DNA of 64,000 nt from Portulaca oleracea (Eukaryota; Streptophyta; Magnoliopsida; Caryophyllales; Portulacaceae), in assembly GCA_029582165.1 (NCBI GenBank), contig CM055877.1, positions 41,110,749 through 41,174,748 on the forward strand. The letters run 5' to 3'. The notes beneath the pieces are model-generated. The model saw only the letters and a program-made list of their open reading frames with translations. It was not told the origin of the DNA and ran no database searches. A program made the position numbers and the translations under genes. How positions within the stretch are numbered: position 1 is the first letter of the stretch; each line of letters begins with the position of its first letter. Below are positions 36,113 through 51,100 of this stretch, piece by piece.

Positions 36113-39100
36113 GAGAGAGAGAATGGGAAAAGAACAGGAAAAAAAAATATATCCAAACCAGCTCTTGAAAGACAGTGATGGAAGCCTGGATACGACTTCA
36201 TCTTGGGAACATGAAGCTTCCAACAATCAAACCACCTTCCCCTTCATATTCTTTTGGTGTACTACAGACTTCAATGCTAGTAGTATATATGTAAGAGTTC
36301 TGGCTGGTATGATCTTTCAACATTTTCTTATCAACTCCCCCGCCATCGCATTGATGCAAGAGATCAGGTTCTGTATGAGCCCCCCCTTCCCATAGGAATT
36401 GCACCCAAAGCGTCCTACACTACCCCTTTGAAGGAATTGTTCTCAAAGCGTCCTACAACACAGTTAAACTAATTTAGGTAGGTCTAATCATGCTAACAGG
36501 AGTATGACAAGACCAAATGGTAAAGTCCAGTAAGAAGTCACAGGTCAAATGGTAAACTCAGGGGTCAAATGGACCAAACTGAAGAGCAAAGCTAATCCCC
36601 ATTCGATTAATAGAAAAATATGTGCCACAGGTAAAAGGAAGTCACTAATACAGAAAGTAATAATTTGCCGATTGTAATAGGTTTTGATTGCTTCGGAAAA
36701 TTTACGGCACCGTACTCCATCGGGATCAAGAAAATCAAACGATCTTTTGAGCAAAAAACTGGGTCCACAAGTCAGTTAAACATGTCAAGCAGAAGCCCTC
36801 CGATCAGTTGTAAAGCTTACAGCAATTAGGTGCAATAGTATTTCTGATTACTCGTCCAAAAGAATAATAAAAATTTATAAAAAAGAATTTTAAAAAAAAA
36901 AAAAAAGACTGTCAAGGTCCCAATATCATATGCATGAAGATAGTGCATTTCTGTCAAACCAAGAGTATTAACTTTTCTTTAATAAATGATCAAAAGTTGT
37001 ATTAACAGACACCAAAGGGATGTCACCCATTTACAAAAGGAGATCTCAGAGCCTCAAGCTCTCTACAAAAATATTGTCAAGAAAATCCAATAAATTGACC
37101 TTTGTACCCTGATCTAGAACTGGACAGCAACTGTCTTCCTTGCGAGATTGGTACTTTTTTACCGAAAAACAAAAATAAATAAATAAAGGAAGGAAGAAGA
37201 AGATTGGTGCTTCTTGGTTGTTTTATATTTCCTTGAACCATCTTTTCTAAACAAGTCCAGTGTTAATTTTCATAAATTGTGCTCACCCAAGACTCCAAAG
37301 AAAATAAGGGGGAAAAAAAGAAAGAAAGGGGGCGGTGACGCCATACACATGGTAGCACACAGGAACAATAATAAGCCTCATCCTTATAATAGTGCTCTTT
37401 GTTACTGATTAGCCAATGATATTCTGAGTGACAAACTATTTATTGCCAATGTCTACGTGGTTATTCATTTGCCAAGATTCTAATCCAACAACTTTACACT
37501 TCAGTAAAGTTGTGAACTAGCAACATATGGAACCGCCCCCAGTAATCAAAGAAGTCTCGAGAGCATTCTTTCATTCTATGAACGTGTCAATATTCCATTC
37601 CAGGTTTTGAATGTCAGCAGTCCCACCTTAGGGCAGTCAACAAGGTACACCGATGGTCTCACACTCTCACCTTCAGAAATAAGTTCAAAATTCCCCAACA
37701 TTTGAAGCTATTCATTTATCTATACCATTAGAAAACTGAAACCTACTTTTGCCTGCTGATTTGAAAACATGATAATTTATCACACATATAGCCAGTATAT
37801 ACCTTTGATTCAATTTTTCAACATCATTAAATGTAACCGCACCATCCTATCTCAGATTGTGGGGACATTTATAGGCAATATGATCATAGAATCATTGATA
37901 ACTTGACCACTACTTGATGACAGGTCAGCTCATTTAATGTCAGATAAAAATACTGTCTAATATTCTGTTTCCTTGGCTGTGATTTAGGAAATTTAGAAAA
38001 TAATTTATTTGGCATGGGAATTTTCCAACTTGCCATCCATCCCTCTTAATTTATTAACCCCCCCCCCCCCCCCCAAAAAAAAAAAAAAACACCCAAAGTA
38101 AATAAATAAATAAATAAATACATAAATAGAAAGTAACGAAGAACCCCCAAAGAAAGAATATTCTCTACTCAAGTAACTTAACTACACAAGCAATATTAAT
38201 GCCAGCAATTCTTGACAGCAAAAGTGATAACAAAGTCTTCAAAAAAATTACCTTCAAAATGTTGAAGTGATCTGTCTCATTTATTTGAGCCACCAGGGAC
38301 AAGCATTTGCTCATGATATCTATCACTGAATTTGCCTTTTCAAGACTGTGGTCACGACCACGAGAGTCACCTTCTTTGCTGGATGAATTCTCTACCTCAT
38401 TCTCATCCAGCAGAAACTTGCAGCGCATGAGAAGAACTTCCAAAACAAACAAGAAACCTGCTCTGATTGCAGTATTCTTTGACTTCAGCAAGCCACACAT
38501 AAGCCAGATGGACAGAGGAATGTCTGGATGAGCAGAAGGATCTTTGAGACCAGCAAAAGCTATTTGCTCCTTCAAGCTTCTGATGCTCGACAAAACACTG
38601 CCTCCTCTCTCCTCACTTATTTCAGATATGAGCAGATCACCCAGCCATATATACCCATTCCGACGGCAAGCAATTCTGTCTGAATGAAGAAGAGAATGTA
38701 GAGTAGCCCACGACAATTTAGCTTTCCCACTAACATTCCTCCCCACAGATCCATCCTCGATGCTTTTTAGCACTTTGCATGATTTTGTAAGCTGTCTCAT
38801 ATTGGAGAATTCTTTCTCTAGATGAGTAAAGGAACTTATAATTGAATCAAACTTGGTTGTTATCTTCTGGAGGAGCTGCAAATAAGAAAGCAACGATAGA
38901 ATATGCAAATAAGAACTTGTACTAACAGTTTCACGTCTAAAATATTACCTCCCAGATGAGCAACCATAAACCAGTAATGGCATAAAATATATGAGACCAA
39001 CAATGCAGGTTTATTCTGCGCATCCTAGTGAATGTTTTTGGTCATATCGCAACCACTGCTTTCTCCATTTTGAGAAAATAATTAACAAGAAAATGCAGAA

Positions 39101-42100
39101 GCTTCAATTGGTGGATTGAATGGGTGGGACCAGCCAACTGAAATTATTATGTAAAATTTCGTAAAACAGAAACTGTCTATCTGGACAACCCAATAAATGG
39201 TGTCAACCAAACCCAGCAAGTGGCCAGGAATCTAACCTGGAAAAAGGTATCAAAACCCAAGCCAGTGACCACTACCTCTAAACGGCCATAGAACGGCAGA
39301 GCAACAAAGTTAGAACTGGCCTTAGACAGGCAGTCAACCACTGTGAAGATTCCCTAATGGGCCATCAGTTGAAAGTAGCTAGGGAGGGCATCCCTTTCCA
39401 ACTTTAGAGTATACTCTCATATAATTATAAAAAGGAGAACAAGCAGGTGCAACTCTTAAAATCGAAAAGTAGAGACCGACATAGGATTAAGAGAGAATAG
39501 AAAGGGAAAGAGAATTACAACGTTCAGCTGTTCACTCTCAGAATATCTTGACAATGCAGCAGATACTGATCTTCTCAAGAGCTCCCCAATGCCTTCAACC
39601 CCTAGCTTGACAGAAATGTGGAATGCGTCTGGAGCATTAGCAAGAGAAAGCAGCATTGCAACAGGCTGAATCTCGCCAATTGCAAGCTCAGGCACCCCAG
39701 TAGCAGTATTTGCCATACTGATATGATGCAAAACGTAGTCAAAAATCAATGAATACAGATTTCGTCTCTCCTCTCTTGTTTTAGCAAGTGCATACTGCAA
39801 ATACAGTGTAATAAGTCAGAATCAAAACAGCAAGCAATATGTGTGCATCATGTGCATGTTCATGACTTCCCACAAACAAAGCTCCCACCAACCTACTCAG
39901 GATTCGGAAATTTGTGAAAATTCTACTATATTTGCCATGTAGATTTAGTGATTTAAACAGAGATATAACACCATGAAACAGTGAACCAAGATAACTTTAC
40001 AGAAATTTAAAAGTCACATTTTAACAAATAATTCAGTAGTGAGTACTATTGGCAACTATCCACTCCTAAAACCCTAAGATGACATTGAAGCACCAGGAAC
40101 AACCTGCTTGATCAAACCATTCCTTGTTTTCCTTGAACAAGGTGCCTAAGGACAGATTTGGGTATGGTTTTTAGGAAGCTTTGGATCAGGGCATTTGGGT
40201 TTGGCACATTATGATCTTCACAAAAATGGATGCATACCTCAAGGAAGATAAACTCAATTCCTCCAATCAAATCCACCTGTTCAGCAAGAAACTTGGGCCC
40301 GCTTGTAGTAGTGATGTTTTCTTCAGGAAGCTCGTAGAACATTGTTGCCAAGATTGAAAGGAGCTTTGAGTGGACAGCTTCAGCCCATGTACTTGTCCTA
40401 CTAATTTCAATCAATGCTTTCATTACCTAAAATTTTGATGGCATAAGTCAACATTGTATCCTTATAGAACTCGGACCACAAATGTAGTGCAGCTAAATGC
40501 AGATATGCTGGACAAGCAGACTTTAGCATTAGGGCTCGGTCCAGGTGATATACACTTACACAGAAAAGTCAGTCAATTTCATACTGTTCCCTCACTTAAG
40601 GGGAGGGAGTAATCCATCAAAGATAATTGCAAACAAGGCAGCAGGATAAACTATAGAAAAAGCAACTGTAGCAAACACAATAGCTCATCTTCATCAAACA
40701 ATTGCTCTCACCTAGCATATATAAAGCTAACCAGTCACAAAAACTCATCAATGGAACCAAATATGACAACCAATTCATCACTTAAATTGCATATGAAGAT
40801 TTCGGAGCTAAATGGATGAAACGGAAGAAAAATAAATGTATTTCTTACGAGTATACATACACGCAATCAGTTATAAAAAATCAAGCAAAACTCATGTCAT
40901 CAGTTAAGCACATCATTTATACTTATGGCAGTCACAATAATGCCGTTGAAGCAAAGAGGCAACTTCCAAAAGATTTTAAGTAAACGAAAATTTAACAGAC
41001 ACAATCACGCAAAGACACTCACCCGTATGTCAAGACCCTTCAGTCGACTCCTGCGTATTCTGCCTCTATCACAGACAAAATAGAGTAAACAACTTAAAGC
41101 AGACGCCCAGACAGATTCTTCTTTCTCCTCTACCTGGAAATCACAAGAACAATACGATTTACATAAGGCTTAGAAATATTATTGGCGATCAAGCGATTAG
41201 AAAGCAAAGAAATCTGCACACACAGTTCAAGAAAAACAAAATAATGTTTCTCAAAATAGATCTTGTTAAAATCACATGCTTCTGCAGGTTATTGGTGGTT
41301 AACTTGCCAACAAAACTCAAAATAAGAACTTGAAAGAAAAATACTGCAGCAGGAACTGTTTCTCTTCTAGTCAGTAAATACAACATACCCTCAACAGCCT
41401 ACAAGAGTGGATAAATGTGCAGAGATACTCAATCTCAGTCTTGACGTGAAAGTTAGACAATTACTTCATGATAGAAAGCTAACCGAAGAAAAAGAAAAGG
41501 AGAGTCAATTGCATCAATTATTCAATTGCCAACTATGAACTCGCCATGCTTATTCTATATATGGTGAAATATGTGCATGTTAGACTCATTTAATCTCACA
41601 TTATTATTTACTATACCTGAACAAGAAGCACAAGAATCTCATAAAGGATGTTCAGGATCCATGACTCGAAATTATCAATTGCTGAGAAGTCTCTTGTCTT
41701 ATAAGAATTTGTTCCCTTGTTTTGAGTCCCAAGTTGTGCCTCATTGTCAAATGATGGCTCTTGGGGATAATCTTCTTCAATGGTTGAAACTACATCAGGC
41801 ACAACTGGCTCCAGCAAGTGTGCATGAACAGCAAGATTCAAGACCAAGTCAAAGGCTCGAGTCCTAGAAGACAACCTTGGGGAAAGAACCATATCCTAAA
41901 CAAAACAAAAAAAAATCAAAATAAGCGCCGAATTCATTAATTGACATTACTAGAAACAACCAGCAATACTTTCAAGTTTTCAACAAGATACCTCCAACAT
42001 AGATAGAGTCAGTGGAGCAGCAGACTCGCAATCCAAAACATACCTGCAAAATTAGTGAGGAAAAAAATAATTAACTCTCCAAAAGATGCACATATGTGGA

Positions 42101-45100
42101 ATAGCAAAAACAGTTCCGTACAAGATGTATCATTCTATTCCATATCAAGAGTACATTGAACCTATACTCAGCAATCATAACATGTGGTTGCTCAATCAGA
42201 AGTAGATAGCAGTAGCGAAAATATCGAACAATGGAACATACATATCAATAACAAGTTTAATTAGGACGCTGACAGCCACATCGATAGATGGCTTCGCACG
42301 GTGACTGTTCAAGCCCGTTGAAATGGTCATCAAATTTGCATTTGGCAAGGATGTCTCCGAACACACAGCTGCTATGACCTCGCCTACCTCAGTAGGATTC
42401 AACTTCAGAGGTTGTTGTTCACTGGAAAAAGAAAATCAGTTATTAAAGGCAAACTACAATTAAACTAAAAAAAAAAAAAAAAAAGGATACAGGCAGCACA
42501 AAACCATTATCTTTGACATTTTTGCTTTTAGAAACGAAGTGGCATTCTTCATGAATTACATTAGCAAGCCATAAAAAGCAATCCTTACCCCCCCCCCCCC
42601 CCCTCCTCTTTCTTCCCTTTCAAAAAAAATTTTTTTTTTTAAAAAAAGAGCAAACACCAGCAGGGTGCCCAAATGAGTCTGAGCTTAGGAAATTCGGTTA
42701 CATCCTATAGCAACTCATGCCAACCTAGACAAATGTTACTGAAAGTGCAAACTGGTTAGCTGCCCAAGAGGCAACCAATGAACCATGCAACAACTATGCA
42801 TTTTTCTGCAATGGTAAGCTGACCCAACCCATTGGGCCCCTACATTAGAACAATCCAATGGACCTCAGGCTGGCTGGGGGAGAGATGAGTGCCAAAGCTC
42901 ATGTAGAACCCAAAAGCACAATATCACCAACAATTCAAAACAAAAACACAGAATTGCTTCCATCCAGATTCAAACCTGGATGGAGGGGGTGGCAAGTGGA
43001 GCAACTAACCAAACGAGCAAGTTACTTAGGCATGCAACACTTGGTGTGCTTGCATCTAGATCTCTAAGCCGTAGTGGTGGTCTTTCAGTCATTATTCGTT
43101 ATGCTCTCATCGAAGTTCGCCATTTTAAATGATTCATAGAGTGCATTTTCAGACATATTTGGATCCAGTAGATTAATATTGTTTTTATTACTAGAAAATT
43201 TTAATGAATAGAAGTATTGCAAACCCTCTAATAAGTCCCAGACAATTCAAGAGTGAAGGGTCCTACTCTGCTTCGATAACTTACCATTGAATGTGAGATG
43301 TCCAACGATATGTAGGGTCCTAGGCTCCGACGCCCAAGGAACAAGGAGCACGTGCAACTAATGCAAAAATGATTACAAATCATTCTACAAAACATATTCC
43401 GTACAATTCCATTCGATAGTTCCAGAAAGTAGCAAGACATTCATGTCAGTATTAGTATATAAATATATTGATGTACGCTTGGCGAGCAATTCCTACAAAG
43501 GGGGTAGGGTAGGATGCTCAGCAAGCATTCCTATAGAAAAAAGGGATTCTCACATAGTATTTACGCAACATTCAATAATATTTCTTATCCACCTTACGAG
43601 CAGCCTGGTGCACAAAGCGTCCCCGCAAACAGGGTCCGGGGAAGGGTCCCACCACAAAGGTGTAATGTAGGCAATCCTTACCCTGCATTTCTGAAGAGGC
43701 TACTTCCAGAACTCAAACCCGTGACCTCACGATCACAAGGCTGCATTTCTTATCCATCATATGAATTATTCAATTACATAAAGGAGGTTATATGGTAAAG
43801 ATGATAGCTAGCACTAGGAAACTAAGGGATGAGTATAACTTAGAAAAGAATAAGATACTAAATCAATGTTTTCCTAATACATTAGGAAACTAAATATCAC
43901 TAATATACCACAAAATATCTTTGTTCTGGCAATCTTAAAATATGCTTAAAAGTACCTACAAAAATAATAAAAAGAATATCAAAATATAAATATCTAAATA
44001 TTGAAGGGAACCCTATTCTCTAGAATCTTATTATTCCTCCATCATTAGCTTGCATCATTATCCCCAAGAAGTGAAAAACTTGACCTCAAGTTTTGAAATG
44101 ATGGAGTATGAATGATGAAGACAAAACCAATTTGACTTCAATGTAGATGTCTGAAGTGTCCAAATTGTGTCAAGCATTAATAACCATGTAAAAGTGACTG
44201 AATTTCAGTCTTCTAGAGAAAAAGACCAAGGATTAGGAGTTTAACATGTTTAACAACTCCCAAGATCACACTAACACCTTCTGGCTAGAGTTTCAAAACA
44301 GCCTCTGAATGCATATTCTTTTCAACTAGTGCGAAAAGAGTCTGTGATAACATGTCCTCTTCAGTTGCTCCAAAAACTGTCTCTGGTTGCATATCCGCTT
44401 CAATTACTTCCAAAACAGTCCACGACTGTCCATCCTCTTCAATTGCCAATAGCCCTTCTTTACAAGTCTGCCTTCAAAAAGTTGTCGTAGCATCATCTAG
44501 AATGGTTGTTCCTTGATTAAGTGCTTCATCCAGTTCTGCCTGAGCACTAACTTTTTGAGGTTTTGCTAATTGAAGATCTTCACTAAACTCTTCAAAGGTT
44601 TCCTCATTTTCCTCATTAGAAGCTTCATTATCTTTTCTATGGTAGTAGTTTAGAAAACTCTTTTTGTATAGAAAAAGGATATATATTAATAATAGAAATG
44701 AAGAGTTGATGCTCAACTAGGACCAAACAAAGTTATGCACAACCAAAAAACAATTGTCCACAAAATCTACCACATCAAAAAGGAGGAGCTAAACTTCCCA
44801 TTAACCCAAAAGAAGAGACACTTGACAAAATTGTCTTTCAATCTTTGAAGAGAGATTTCAACTGTCCACAAAGCTTAGAAAAACTCTTATCAGTACTTGA
44901 AATCCCAACTCCTTTTCCCTTAAAAGTACTAACAACATTGATACAAGATAAAAGTAAAGGATGGGTTAAGATATCAATATCTTTCCATATATTTAGAGAT
45001 ATTTTTTATTGGGAAATTGGATTCTAATAATACGAACTTTTGACCATATAAGACTTAATAATACTAACTTTGGATTCAGTGATGAATAATACGAACTTTG

Positions 45101-48100
45101 ACCCCTTGTTGCTTCCAATAACACGCCACCGAGTTAAGTTCAACTTAACTCGGTGGCGGTCTGACGTGGCGGCGGAAGCAAGTCCCAGTCAGCTTTATTT
45201 TGCCACATCAGCCTCTTTCTCTCTCCTCTCTCGCTCTCCTTCTCTCTCCTCTCTTTCTCTCTCTTCCTCTTCGTCATTCCTAGCCTGCTCCTCCTTATTC
45301 TTCTTCTTCGTGAACCAAATTGATGGGTGCCACTGCCATAAAAAGCCATCAAAAGTTGGCCATTGGAGGAGCAATTTCTTCTTCTTCTATGCCATAAACA
45401 AACAAAATTCTATCAACACAGATTTTGGGTGGTGGATTTTCCATGCTCTTCACACTCTCTTCATTTGCTAAAAAACCCACAAAAACAATGCTATTCTTTG
45501 TCAGACTTCCCAATTTTTTTCCACTCAAATTCATACCCATAATTTGACAACATTTAAACTACAAATTTCGTGTGCATATTTTTTCATCAAAAAAAATGAG
45601 CAGCTGCAGTAGTTAGGCTTCGAATTTAGTGGGGACTTGTTCTTCCTTCAACATCACCACCACCACCACACCCAGATCTAGATGTTCAGTTTCGACCTTG
45701 AAGAAGAATATTAATGGCTTCCGCGGCCATTTATTCACCTCCTTGTTTATTCTCTCAGTCTTTCCTCCCTCGCTCTCCGAAAATGTCACCGGCGACCTCG
45801 GTCCTGACCAAGCACGAGACCATTGCCGTGGAGCCGCCGAAAAACGAACAATTCGAGAAAACCACCGCCTTCAATTTCAAGGCATACACTGTGGAAATTG
45901 AGTAAAGATTGTTTGGGTTGTTTCGATTTGGTTAGTGGGAATGAGAATAAGAGGTTTGTAATTGGGGTTTAGTTTGGAAAATCCACCACCCAAAAGCCAT
46001 CAAGAGCATAGAAGAAGAATGAGGAGCAGGCTGGGAATTGAACGACGAAGATGAAGAGAGAGAGAGAGAGAGAGGCTGACATGGCAAAACAAAGATGACT
46101 TGGACTTGCTTCAGCCGCCATGTCAGACCGCCACCGAGTCAAGTTGAACTTAACTCGGTGGCGTGTTATTGGGGGCAACAGGGGGTCAAAGTTCGTATTA
46201 TTAAGTCTTATATGGCCAAAAGTTCGTATTATTAGAATCCAATTTCCCTTTTTTATTTTATTAATTATTTTAGTGGTTAACTTTAGCAATATTTTAGAAT
46301 TAGCAAAATAAGGATATTTAGCAATATATTAGTGATATTTTGTTTCCTAAGATATTAGGATGATATTAGGTTAGTATTTTTATAGTAGTTGATATATTCC
46401 AGTTTCCTTATTGCGTTAGAATTGTTAGCTATAAAAATCCCTATTGTATTAGGGATAGGGAAGACAGTGATAAATAATTGAATTGAATTGAGTGAATTCC
46501 TTTGTAAGAATTCTCTTGGTTCTACATCACCATTGGCGCTCAGACAGCAAACAAACACATAAACAGCAGAAAAAGGACATAACTGCAGCAGCAGCAGCAG
46601 CACCCAAAAGAAAAGCAATTGCGGCAAGCTAGGCGTCTGCAGTGACGGCAATTTGGTGTTGGTGGGGGCCGGACCGTGTTTCCAAAGATTGGATGGCAAT
46701 GGAATAGGGTTTGGGTGAGGCTTGGAAATTGGAATCAAGGACTTGCTCCAGTACCAAGTTGATAGAGAACTAAAGAACTAAAGAAAGAATTCAGCATCCC
46801 CGTGTTGGATTCAAGAAAATATCAGCATAGCATCCCTGTGCATAATCAGTAATAATTGTAATATTCAATGTAGTCTAGCAAAGGCTAGCAAAGCCCTTAT
46901 ATATAAGTAATTAACCTGCCGAATCCTAAACCTAATAGAAATAGGAAACTAAAATAATATTCCTAATCAAACTAGGAAACTATAATAATCCTAATAAAAA
47001 TAGGAAACAATATAACATAATAAAACATACTAAATATTATTATTTCTAAATATTCTACTTATACTTTTCATTAATATGTTAACCAATATGGGTCTACAAG
47101 TGAAGTTATGGAAATACATAGTAGTATATTTGGGAATGACAATAATTAGATATTTTATATGTTTTAGTCTCCTATTCTTATAAAGATTATTATTGTTTTC
47201 ATAGTTTGATTAGGAATATTATGCTAGTTCCCATTTTTGTTAGGTTTAATATTATGCAGGTTGTTTACCTTTAAATAAGGGCTTTGCTAGCCTTTATGTA
47301 ACACTCTACGTTGACTATTGAATATTGAATATTATGAATATTCCTAATTATGAACTAGGATGTTAATCTTTTCCTGAATCCAGCATGCGGATGCTGAATT
47401 CTTCTCTTGAATCCAACACAGGGATGTTGAATTTGTATCTTTAGCTTCTATTATTTTCCAGTTCTCTATCCACTTGGAATCAGAGCAAGTTCTCTATCAA
47501 CTTGGTATCAGAGCAAGTTCTCGATCCTGAGTCTCACTCAAACACTAATTTCCTCTGCCATCTAATCTTTTTAAAAATTTAGAAAACAAATCTGCTCCAG
47601 TCTCCAACCCTAGCTGCTGCCTTGCTGCCTGTTTGTCTAAGCCGTCAAGCGCCACACAATCCGCCACTCAAATTTGTGGTCTGCAGCTTCAGTGACAAGG
47701 GGTCATTGTGGTCAGCTTGTGGTCTTGCGTAAACTCTTCAAAGGTCAATTTTATTTCAGTAATTTGTTTAGTTCTTGCTTTGGTTTTAGGATAATTGATA
47801 ATTAGTTGGGTATTAATTAAGTTGTTTGCAGCTTTAAAATTACTTTCTGGTTTAGAAAAAAAAAAACTTCACTTTGCATGATGTTCCCTAGAGTAATGCT
47901 ATGGTTAGAAAGATTTGAGGGACTTGAGGCAGGCATTGAAGACTGCGGTAAAAGAATAGATGAAAAGATTGAAACTTTAAAGAAAGGGATTGAAGAAGAT
48001 TTGTTAGAATTTTAGAAACTTAGAACTGGTCGAAAGAATTACCTCTAGAGTAGAAGACATTCATGGGGTCGTGAGTCAATTCAAGTGTCATGAAAGTTCT

Positions 48101-51100
48101 AGTAAGGATGAAGGAAAGCAAGTGAGTCATCCATCTCTTATAAGTTGTGTTCAATCTTCAGCTAATACCCAGGGTGAATGAATTTGCTCCAATACTGACT
48201 TAATTTACCTCCTGATTTATCTATTAGTCCTATCTTCAATGTTATTTGACACTTTTCCAAGATACTGCTGAGCCTCTCACTTATGTTTTCAGTTTGTAGC
48301 CTAGGTGGTCCTAAAACTTCAGAGGTTACAGTGCCTAGCTTGCCCCCTATTATGCTCTCTGTTGTTGTCATTGATGATGTTGAAGCTGTTCTTGAAGAGT
48401 ACTCAGATACTACACATGATTACAGGACCTTTCCTACTTATGAAAAATTTTTGTTTAGTCAACCTGTTAAACATGTGGAGAAATCAAGGGCAACAATTCA
48501 GTATAGTGATTACTTTCTCCCTGAAGAATGTTTTGTTGCCAAGAAGTTACATCCAATCATTCTTCAATTGCTACTTTTTCCAGAGAAGTTGAAAGCAGTG
48601 CACTATTTTCTTATGTGCAATGAAGCGCATCTGGTGTGCGATTGGTGGATTTTCATCATCCTAGACATGTACAAAACTCGAAGTCGTGTTTTTTGTAACC
48701 GGGTGATCTGCATCATCTGCACCTCTGATTATTTTGGTTGCCTCCCTTCATATTAACTCGCCAGAGGAAAGTTTTTTGCAGCTGGAGAGAATAATGGAAA
48801 CACATAGTAGTATATTTAGAAATAATAACAATTAGATATATATATGTTTTAGTTTCCTAGTCTTACAAGAAATACTATAGTTTCCTACAATTAGGAATAT
48901 TATGCTAGTTTCCTGTTTCTGTTAGGTTTAATATTAGGTAGGTTGTTCACCTAAAAATAAGGGTTTTGCTAGCCTTTATGGAACACTCTACATTAATTAT
49001 TTAATATTGAATATAACAAATTCGTCCTGATTATGCACAGGGATGCTAATCGTTTCCTGAATACAGCACCGGGATGTTGAATTCTTCTCATGAATCCAAC
49101 ACGAGGATGTTGAATTCGTATCTTTAGCTTTTATTTATTTTCCAGTTATCTATCAACTTGGTATTAGAGCAAGTTCTCTATCATGAGACCTTTCTAGTTT
49201 ACGAAGCTTAGTAAGACAAATGTAGGTGATTCACTAGCTGACTTGGTGACATGGGCCTTGAGCACGACCAGCACCTTTACCATCAAATCTTATTTTTCGA
49301 GCCTCTTTCACATGAACTATGCACCTTTGCGTAATTCATTGTAAGGTCGCAGACAAGCTCATTTGGAAGTATTTATCCCTAGTTATAGTTTCTATCTTAA
49401 GTTTGGGACGCTACACATAAGAACATTTTAACGTATGGAAACTTATAGAAGACAGGAAAGACGTCGGTGGATAGGCATTTTATATGTAAGGAGGGCTATG
49501 ACTCCAGCAATCGTCTTGCTTCTCATTCTGAATTAGGTAGTGCTCTTTCAAACTAAACATTTTTGTCTTGGGTCACTTGGGATCTTTCCAACTGCATAAG
49601 AACCACCTCCCTGCTTTGGAAGGTTTTTTGGTTGAAATTTGAAAAGCAAAGGGGGAAAAAAATAGGCAATGGTCATTTTCTTAGTTAAGAGGGTCACCAA
49701 CAACTCGAATCATGCAACGGAGTATGGTAACAGATATCATCACCTCTCCAGAAACGAAATTCATTGTTTATGACAGCTACATGAGGTTTGTTAATTTTTA
49801 CTAGGCGATTCTCTACATTATTGTTAATTAGCTTCAGGATATTATCATTATCAAACACCCTTTTTTATTTTAGGATTATAATATCATTATTTGTTTGAAT
49901 AGGAATTCAAATGCTCCTTAATGAAGTAATACCTTCAGGTTAATTCTGAGTAGAAAAAACATAAACCTAAATCCTGAGCTGAGTTTACAATTTCACACAC
50001 GACGACTTATAATAGGGGGTTTAACGAGGACCAAGTAAATGTTGTATAATCCATCCCATGCTACCCTGCAACTTTTTTTTAAAGTATACAAGAAAAGAAA
50101 TTCATCTCTCATAAGCTATAATATTGAGTAGCTGCCACAAAAACCCTAATTTCACTTTGCAATGTCACACGGGAGAGAGAAGGGGATAACGACTTTGACA
50201 ACACAGATGATGTCGAAAATGTATGGCAAGCCATACTCCCAATTCCAACTATGTTCTTCAAAGTCAAAGCTAGCATCCACAGGTACCCTAAAGCAAAATG
50301 TGGCCTATTGTCACAACTTCAAAACACAACAAGCATCTATGGCTGCTCGAAAACTTTCCTTACTCGAATTTCCACTCCTTTTTGTTGAAGATCAACTATC
50401 TCTTGCAGGGAATTGAAGCACAAAGTCCATCTCTCAATCCCTAACTTAGTTTGTCCTCATTGAGGAAAGGGATCCTTACCCCAACAGCTATGTTACCAGG
50501 ACTCGGGACACGGGTGTCCGACGCGGCATCCCCAAAAATTACTGACACAGGGACACGGTATCTAAGGGTCCGACACGGCAGGAGAAACACAACCCCTAAG
50601 TTGCATAACATATTAATTTATATTAAAAGTGAAATATTAACTTTTTTAAAGGCATCCTTAAAATTTGTAAACCTAAAAAGTACTTTAATTTAAGTTGATT
50701 TGACCTATATAAAAGATATAAACAGCCCAACTTTTAAAAGCCCAAAAGATTTAATGCCACTTTAATTTTAGAATAATCAAAATAAAAAGGTAGAAATGAT
50801 TAGAAAACCCTAGGCCCAACTCAAATTGAATGTTCACGCCTCCCCCCACCCCCACCTCCTTCTCTCTCCTCTGTTTTTGAAGAAACAAACAAATAACGAC
50901 GCACTTCCAGTCCAGGGAGAGATTCTGTCCAGGAAAATGCACTTTCGGTGACCGTAACCGGCGAATTCTGGCCGGAGGAACTCCACCGGTGGGGTCGCAC
51001 AGTTGACTCGACCAAAAGCCCTCAACTACCACCCCGAATACCCACCAATTAGTTGTCCAATTGTTCGATCTAGGGTTTGCCGTGACTAGGGTTTCGTTCT

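Larger units (their letters stand above)
35599..38251 (-). other. Intron 12 (2.65 kb)
   Basis: Contains a hAT-like end resembling the 50488 family (35750-35870, degenerate), a (GA)n tract, an L1 3'-tail remnant, homopolymer runs and otherwise nothing recognised. Confidence 0.6.

Noticed and set aside
39195..39300. Possible SINE box B (GGTTAGATTCC on the minus strand) in intron 11
   Set aside because: No box A at the right distance and no family core.
48283..48756. 157-codon plus frame as a host gene
   Set aside because: It lies between the LTRs of a non-autonomous element, has no intron or homologue I recognise, and its end is AT-rich sequence.
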